Shown one piece after another: positions 59,372 to 64,000 of a stretch of DNA of 64,000 bases; the first letter of the stretch is position 1; each line of letters opens with the position of its first letter. The stretch comes from CAVQZC01 sp963718315. GTDB lineage: Bacteria > Actinomycetota > Thermoleophilia > Gaiellales > JAICJC01. The stretch is from contig CAVQZC010000012.1 of the NCBI GenBank assembly GCA_963718315.1, forward strand, positions 62,001-126,000, read 5' to 3'. A program made the translations under genes and the position numbers. The notes under the pieces are model-generated. The model searched no databases. It was not told the origin of the DNA and saw only the letters and a program-made list of their open reading frames with translations.

Positions 59372-60996
59372 CCCGGCTCCTGGTCATCGGCCTCGACGGC
59401 GGCACGCGGACCGTCACGCGACACCCCGAGGCCGGTCTCGGCAACCTCACGGCCCTGGAGGCTCAGGGCGCCCAGGCGGTGCTGCGTTCGACGGTGCCGC
59501 CGATCACCTCGGCCGCGTGGGCCTCGATGTTCACGGGCTGGAACCCCGGGCGCCACGGAATGTACGACTTCCGGGTGCTCGACACGGCGCGCTACGCACA
59601 CCTCTGGGGCGCCGGGCCACTCGGCAGGGTTCGGTGACGAGCCGCGCTTCGTCACCTCGCGCCGGTGGCGGGGGGCGGCGGTCTGGGATCTGGTCGGGAC
59701 GAGCCGCACCGTGGCGGTGTCCGCCGTGCCCATGACCTACCCGGCCTGGCAGGTCAACGGCACCATGATCTCCGGATTCCCGCTCCCCGACTACACCCGC
59801 AACCACGCCTTCCCCGAAGGCGCCGGCGACGGCGTGCCGGTGCTGCTGGAGGGCGGCGACGACATGGGTGGCATGAGCGACGCCGAGGTCGCAGCGCACT
59901 GCGCGCGGCTGGTCGAGCGCCAGGCCGGAGTCGTCCGCGACTGGCTGGCCCCGGACGGGCCCGAGGTGATGGTCGCGGTGTTCCAGGGCACCGACTTCGC
60001 CCAGCACCGGCTGTGGAAGTACCTCGACCAGCCCGGGGATCCTCTCCGCGACGCACTGTTCGACCTCTACCGCGCCATCGACGAGCTGATCGGCGAAGCG
60101 CGCGAGCGGCTCGGGCGAGGAGGGTACCGTCGCCGTCGTCTCCGACCACGGCTTCGGCCCGCATCCGCGCACGCTGCTGCACACCGACGCCGTCATGCGC
60201 GACGCCGGGCTGCTGACCGCGAAAGGGAGCTCCCGCAGCTCGGCGCCCAAGCGGCTGCTCGAGCGCACACCCGCCCTCCGCCGTCGGCTGCGGCTGATCG
60301 CAGACCGCCTCCCGTCGGGCGCGGGCGACAGCCTGGCCGCCCGCTACTCGGGCGCCGACGCCGTCGACTGGTCGCAGACCAAGGCCTACCGCTACCCGCT
60401 GTATGCGCCCGCCGAGGGCGTCGTCGTCAACCTGCGCGGGCGCCAGCCCGAGGGCTGCGTCGAGCCGGGCGCCGAGTACGAGCAGGTGCGCGACGAGGTG
60501 ATCGAGGCGCTCAGCCGCTCTGCGCACGCCGGCGGGCACCCCCGCCGTGCAGTGGGCCCACCGCCGCGAGGACGTCTTCCACGGCGAGTACCTCGAGGAG
60601 GCACCCGACGTGATCGCGCTGCTCGACCCCGATCGTCAAGGGATCGACCGGCACCGGCGAGACCTTCGCCCTGTCGGCGACTCGATCCTCGAGACGTTCA
60701 GCGGCGTCCACGCCATGGAGGGGATCTTCGCGATCGCCGGCCGCGGCGTCCGCCCGGGCGTCGACCTCGGCGAGCGCGACATCACCGACGTCGCCCCGAC
60801 CCTGCTGGCGCTGCTCGGTGCCGTGCCCGACAGACGAGCTCGACGGGCAGGACGATGACCGAGGCACTCGAGCCCGCCTCAGAGCCGCTCGTCAGGCGCG
60901 CGTGCGCACGCACCCGAGGCCGACGATCCGGTGATGAGCGCCGAGGAGGAGGCCGCGCTCGAACGGTCGCTGCGATCGCTGGGGTACATCGAATGA
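59368..60996 (+). CDS. Alkaline-phosphatase-superfamily (type I phosphodiesterase) protein, frame-broken
   Basis: Start MTRLLVIGLDGGTRTV with the metal-binding Asp, then VPPITSAAWASMFTGWNPGRHGMYDF carrying the nucleophile Ser/Thr region. Later fragments read DFAQHRLWKYLD, VAVVSDHGFGPHPRTLLHTD (metal-binding Asp-His), and the C-terminal ALERSLRSLGYIE ending at 60996. All conserved blocks are present, but in three reading frames with about six shifts (near 59630, 60115, 60535, 60630, 60830, 60905). Members hydrolyse phosphodiesters or transfer phospho-groups in polysaccharide clusters. Confidence 0.72.
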
Positions 60997-62401
60997 CCAC
61001 GGCCGTCGAACAGATCCCCGGCGTCCTCCGCCCGCCGTACGCCTGGCGTCCCGACCCGACCTCGCCCGGGCAGCTGACCTGGATCGCGACCGGTCTCCTG
61101 GCCGCAGCGCTGGCCGCGCAGCCGTCTCGCCGGCACGACGGCCGGGTTTCGTGGCGGTGCCGCTCGCTCATGCTGGTGCTGATCGCCTTCGTGGTCCGGC
61201 CTCTGTTCGGCTTCGCGATCATGCTCGCCGCCCGGCCGACGCTCGACCTGTGGGCCGAACACGCAGATCGTCCCGCTCACGCACGGCCACCCGATCAACG
61301 CCAGCACGTTGATGGCGAGCCTGGTGCTGTTCGTCGGCGGCGCCTACGTGATCGAGCGGTGGGGCGACGTCCGCCAGGCGCCGGTCGATCAAGCCGATGA
61401 TCATCTTCGGGGTGCTGGCGCTGATCAGCGTCCCGTTCTCGCTCGGGAATCGACGCTCGGGATGACCGAGGTGCCTCCGCTACGCAGCGATCGTGGTCAT
61501 GTACGCGATCGCGTTCACGCTCGTCCGCGACCGGCAAGTCGGCGGCGGTCATCGGCGGCGCCGTCCTTGCCTCGGGCATCGTCCCGATCGCAGTCGCTCT
61601 GGCACAACGTGCTCGGCAACTCGCTGCAGCGCGGGCCACAGCGGATTCTACCGGGCGCCGGGCACGCTGGTCGCGGTCGACGGATGAGCATCCTGATGGC
61701 CCTGCTCATCACGTTCGGCGGCAGCGCTCGCACTGTCCCGGTCGACCAAGTGGCGCTGGCTGCTCTGGATCGCGGCCGCCGTTCGCCTTCATCGCGCTGA
61801 TCAACTCCTACGGCCGCACCGGCTGGATCGGCTGCATCCTCGGCCTCGTCGTGCTGGCCAGCAGTCGCTACAAGTGGACTGCTGGTCGTCATCCCGATCC
61901 TGCTGGTGGTCGCCGCCGTCGCGATTCCCAACACCACCGCACCGGTTCCAGAGCCTCAGCACGGTCGGCAACTCGAGCGGGCCGTCGAACACGCTCAGCA
62001 GCCGGATCGGCATGTGGAGGACGCGCTGCCGCATGTGAAATCGCGGCCCGTGCTCGGCTACGGGTTCGGCAGCGATGCCAGTCGCCAGCGGCAAGCTCCA
62101 GGTCGCCAACGACTACGTTCGAGCGCTGGTCGAGATCGGCATCCCGGGATTCGTCGTCTACCTGTGGATCCTGGTCTGGTGGCCTGATCGCCGGCTACTG
62201 GGGCATGGAGCTCGCCGATTCGGCAAGTGACCGCTGATGCAGGCGCTGACACTGGGCTCATTCGCGGTGTTGCCCGTCTTCATGCTGGTGTCGGGACGGC
62301 GAACATGATGACCCAGGTGGTGCTCGACCGGTGAGTTCTGGGCGATGGCAGCCATCGGGCACGCGTACCTGAAGCGCGACTGGGACGGCCTGCGCACATG
62401 A
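60993..62401 (+). CDS. O-antigen-ligase-like (Wzy/WaaL) polymerase, frame-broken
   Basis: Starts at ATG 60993 (overlap with the previous stop) with MTTAVEQIPGVLRPPYAWRP and goes into many hydrophobic pieces: LMLVLIAFVVRPLFGFAIML, GVLALISVPFSLGN, RYAAIVVMYAIAFTLVRDR, MSILMALLITFGGSA, WLLWIAAAVAFIALINSYGRTG, GCILGLVVLASSRYKW and the ligase-type periplasmic element RPVLGYGFGSDAS then NDYVRALVEIGIPGFVVYL. The LGYGFG...N...E-GI-G pattern is typical of the O-antigen ligase family. It ends YLKRDWDGLRT at 62401, overlapping the next ATG. Roughly a dozen frame changes. Confidence 0.68.
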
Positions 62402-63643
62402 TTCAGGGCACCGTCCTCATGGTGAACAAGTTCGTGTACGCACAGGGGCGGAGCCGAGGATTACATGCTCGCGCTGGCGGAGATGCTCGAGCACGAGGGC
62501 GCCCAGACGTCTGTACTTGGCGATGCAGTTCGACCGCAACCTGCCGATGCGACACGATCGCGCTTCTTCCCGTCCAGTGTCGACTTCGACCAACCCACTC
62601 GGGCCGGCGAGCGCGTGCGGGCAGTCGGCCGGATGATCCACTCCAGCGAGGCCCGCCGCGGTATGCAGCGGCTGCTCGCGGAGTACCCCGTGGATATCGC
62701 CCACCTACACAATATCTACCACCAGTTCTCGCCCTCGATCCTGCGCCCCTGAAGATGCGGGGATCCCGATCGTGATGACCGCCCACGATTACAAGCTGGT
62801 CTGCCCGGTGTACACGCTGACGACCGACGGCCACGAGTGCACGCGCTGCGTCGGAGGCTCGCCCTGGAACGCGCTCGAAGCTGCGCTGCAACCGAGGCTC
62901 GGTCACCGGCAGCGCGGCGGTCGCATTCGAGTCGTGGCTACATCGCCGCACCGGCGCCTACGACCCGATCGACGTGCTGATCTCGCCCGAGCCGCTACCT
63001 GCGCGACCGCCTGGTCGACGGGGGAATCGCGCCTGAGCGAGTCGAGGTGATCCCAACTTCGTCCACGCCGGCCCTCCGCCATCGGAGCCGGGGAGGGCGT
63101 GCTGTACGCCGGCAGACTGTCGCACGAGAAGGGCGTGGACGTGCTGATCCGAGCGGTGGCAGGCACCTCGCTCGCAGCTGCGGATCGCCGGCGACGGCCC
63201 TCGACGCGCGCCGTCTCGAGCAGCTCGCCCACGACCTGGCGGCCCCCGTCACCTTCCTCGGCCACCTGTCCCGCCCGAGCTCCAGCAAGAGCTGGAGTCG
63301 GCGCTGATGGTGGTCGTTCCCGTCGACCTGGCCGGAGAACTGTCCGCTGATCGTTCTCGAGGCGATGGCCGCAGGCCGGCCGCTCGTCGCCAGCCACGTC
63401 GGCGGGCTGCCGGAGCTCGCACGTCACGGCGCGAGGGGCTGCTGGTCGCGGCGACGCAGACGTCGAGGAGCTGCGAAACGCACTGCTCGCTCTGGCGGGG
63501 ACTCCGACCGGGCACACGCAAAGGCGCTTGGAGAAGCCGTCCGAGCGGGCAACGCGGAGTTCTCGCCTGAAACGCATCTGGCACGTATCCTCGACGTGTA
63601 TCGTCGGCTGGGGGTCACGTCGAGGGAGGGTGCGGCGGCGTGA
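62398..63643 (+). CDS. GT4-family glycosyltransferase, frame-broken
   Basis: Start MIQGTVLMVNKFVYAQG at ATG 62398. Fragments in order: DYMLALAEMLEHEGAQ, YLAMQFDRNLPMRHDR, FFPSSVDFDQP, PVDIAHLHNIYHQFSPSIL, IPIVMTAHDYKLVCPVYTL with CTRCVGGSP, DVLISPSRYLRDRLV, GVLYAGRLSHEKGVDVLIRAV, LRIAGDGP and ENCPLIVLEAMAAGRPLVAS (the E-x7-E motif of GT4). It ends at 63643 overlapping GTG 63640. It has an insertion or deletion about every 50-150 bases. It resembles GT4 enzymes of EPS clusters that read the HAHD/HDYKL start and a Cys pair. Confidence 0.72.
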
Positions 63644-64000
63644 GGATCGCGATGATCGGTCAGAAGACCAGTGTTGCCGACATTGGTGGCGTCGAGGGCC
63701 ATGTCGCGCATCTGGCCGCGGGGCTCGCGAGCGCGGCCATGAGGTCACTGTCTTCACCCGCGGCCGGTACGGCGCTCCGCCGCCGAGCAGACGTCGACAT
63801 CCGCGAGCGCTGGTGCCTGCCGCTGAAGCACTTCGAGGCGATCAGCCACTCCACCGCTGTGCTCGTTCGAGACACTGGCGTCCGGATTCGACGTCGTCCA
63901 CTACCACGGAGTCGGTCCCGCGCTGATCGTGCCGGTGGCGGCCCTCCGGCGCACGCACGACCGTCTGCGTGACGGTCCACGATCAGGACTACAACAAGCG
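63640..64000 (+). CDS. GT4-family glycosyltransferase, 5' part only, frame-broken
   Basis: GTG 63640 begins RIAMIGQKTSVADIGGVEGHVAHL, the glycine-rich N-terminal loop of GT4 enzymes. Then in another frame RGHEVTVFTRGRYGA and, later, FDVVHYHGVGPALIVPVAALRR. The gene runs off the right edge of the window. At least three frame changes are present. Probably adds another sugar in the same EPS pathway. Confidence 0.6.

Noticed and set aside
57819..64000. Cluster of decaying pseudogenes
   Set aside because: Stop/start overlaps, gene order and conserved blocks are all kept; only the frame changes. Decay would also bring substitutions in key motifs and larger deletions.

Overview
The window is 64 kb of very GC-rich bacterial DNA, densely coded on both strands, with short intergenic gaps and many ATGA/TGATG-type overlaps. 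Gene content points to a high-GC actinobacterium, most likely class Thermoleophilia (Gaiellales/Solirubrobacterales-like). The supporting genes are an F420-type LLM oxidoreductase, a fused homocysteine methyltransferase/methylenetetrahydrofolate reductase, CIRCE-controlled groESL, DUF5317 and DUF1684 proteins, and PIG-V and PAP2 envelope genes. The taxonomic call is inference; there is no rRNA gene. I saw no tRNA, CRISPR array, transposase or phage gene. I also recognised no transcription factor, although several palindromic operator-like sites are present. Many transcription units have a TANNNT -10 hexamer only 6-10 nt before the start codon, which indicates widespread leaderless transcription.

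Layout. 1-6.2 kb: PHP-type hydrolase end, papain-like protein, LLM oxidoreductase, cupin, one-carbon enzyme, ABC exporter pair. 6.2-12.6 kb: nitroreductase, DUF1684 protein, trimethylamine-dehydrogenase-like flavoprotein, MscS channel, acyltransferase, compact glycerophosphodiesterase. 12.6-15.0 kb: a carnitine catabolic pair, a 3-dehydrocarnitine cleavage enzyme (BKACE) and a carnitine dehydrogenase fused to a betainyl-CoA thioesterase. 15-19.6 kb: HAD phosphatase and a two-subunit ABC exporter whose halves are separated by a palindrome-rich insert with terminal inverted repeats. 19.6-29.1 kb: two c-di-GMP-type proteins (EAL-HDOD and GGDEF-HD-GYP) sharing an unusual C5-WAAA-G5 upstream motif, a 32-residue small ORF, a CopC-CopD fusion, secreted and membrane proteins, and a CapA-like protein. 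29-38 kb: two M20 peptidases, GNAT, TPR protein, YgfZ/sulfite-oxidase-like divergent pair, and envelope glycosyltransferases. 38-41.4 kb: a candidate small RNA, groEL, groES with two CIRCE operators, and an MFS transporter. 41.4-45.3 kb: small metabolic and regulatory genes. 45.5-50.6 kb: a 2-oxoacid dehydrogenase operon (E1alpha, E1beta, E2) followed by lipB and lipA, so complex subunits and their lipoylation enzymes are made together. 50.6-57.6 kb: a three-gene ABC-2 exporter, a hydrolase, two tandem sulfotransferases and a GH-like secreted protein. 57.8-64 kb: an exopolysaccharide cluster (Wzz/BY-kinase-like, phosphatase-superfamily protein, O-antigen-ligase-like polymerase, two GT4 glycosyltransferases).

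Sequence quality matters. The first 57.6 kb contains only two clear single-base frameshifts (about 15982 and 48305) and one inferred one (35951-35954). From about 57.9 kb to the end almost every gene changes frame every 50-200 bases while the peptides remain recognisable. I read this as low-accuracy sequence at a contig end, not as a graveyard of pseudogenes, so coordinates and motifs there are approximate.
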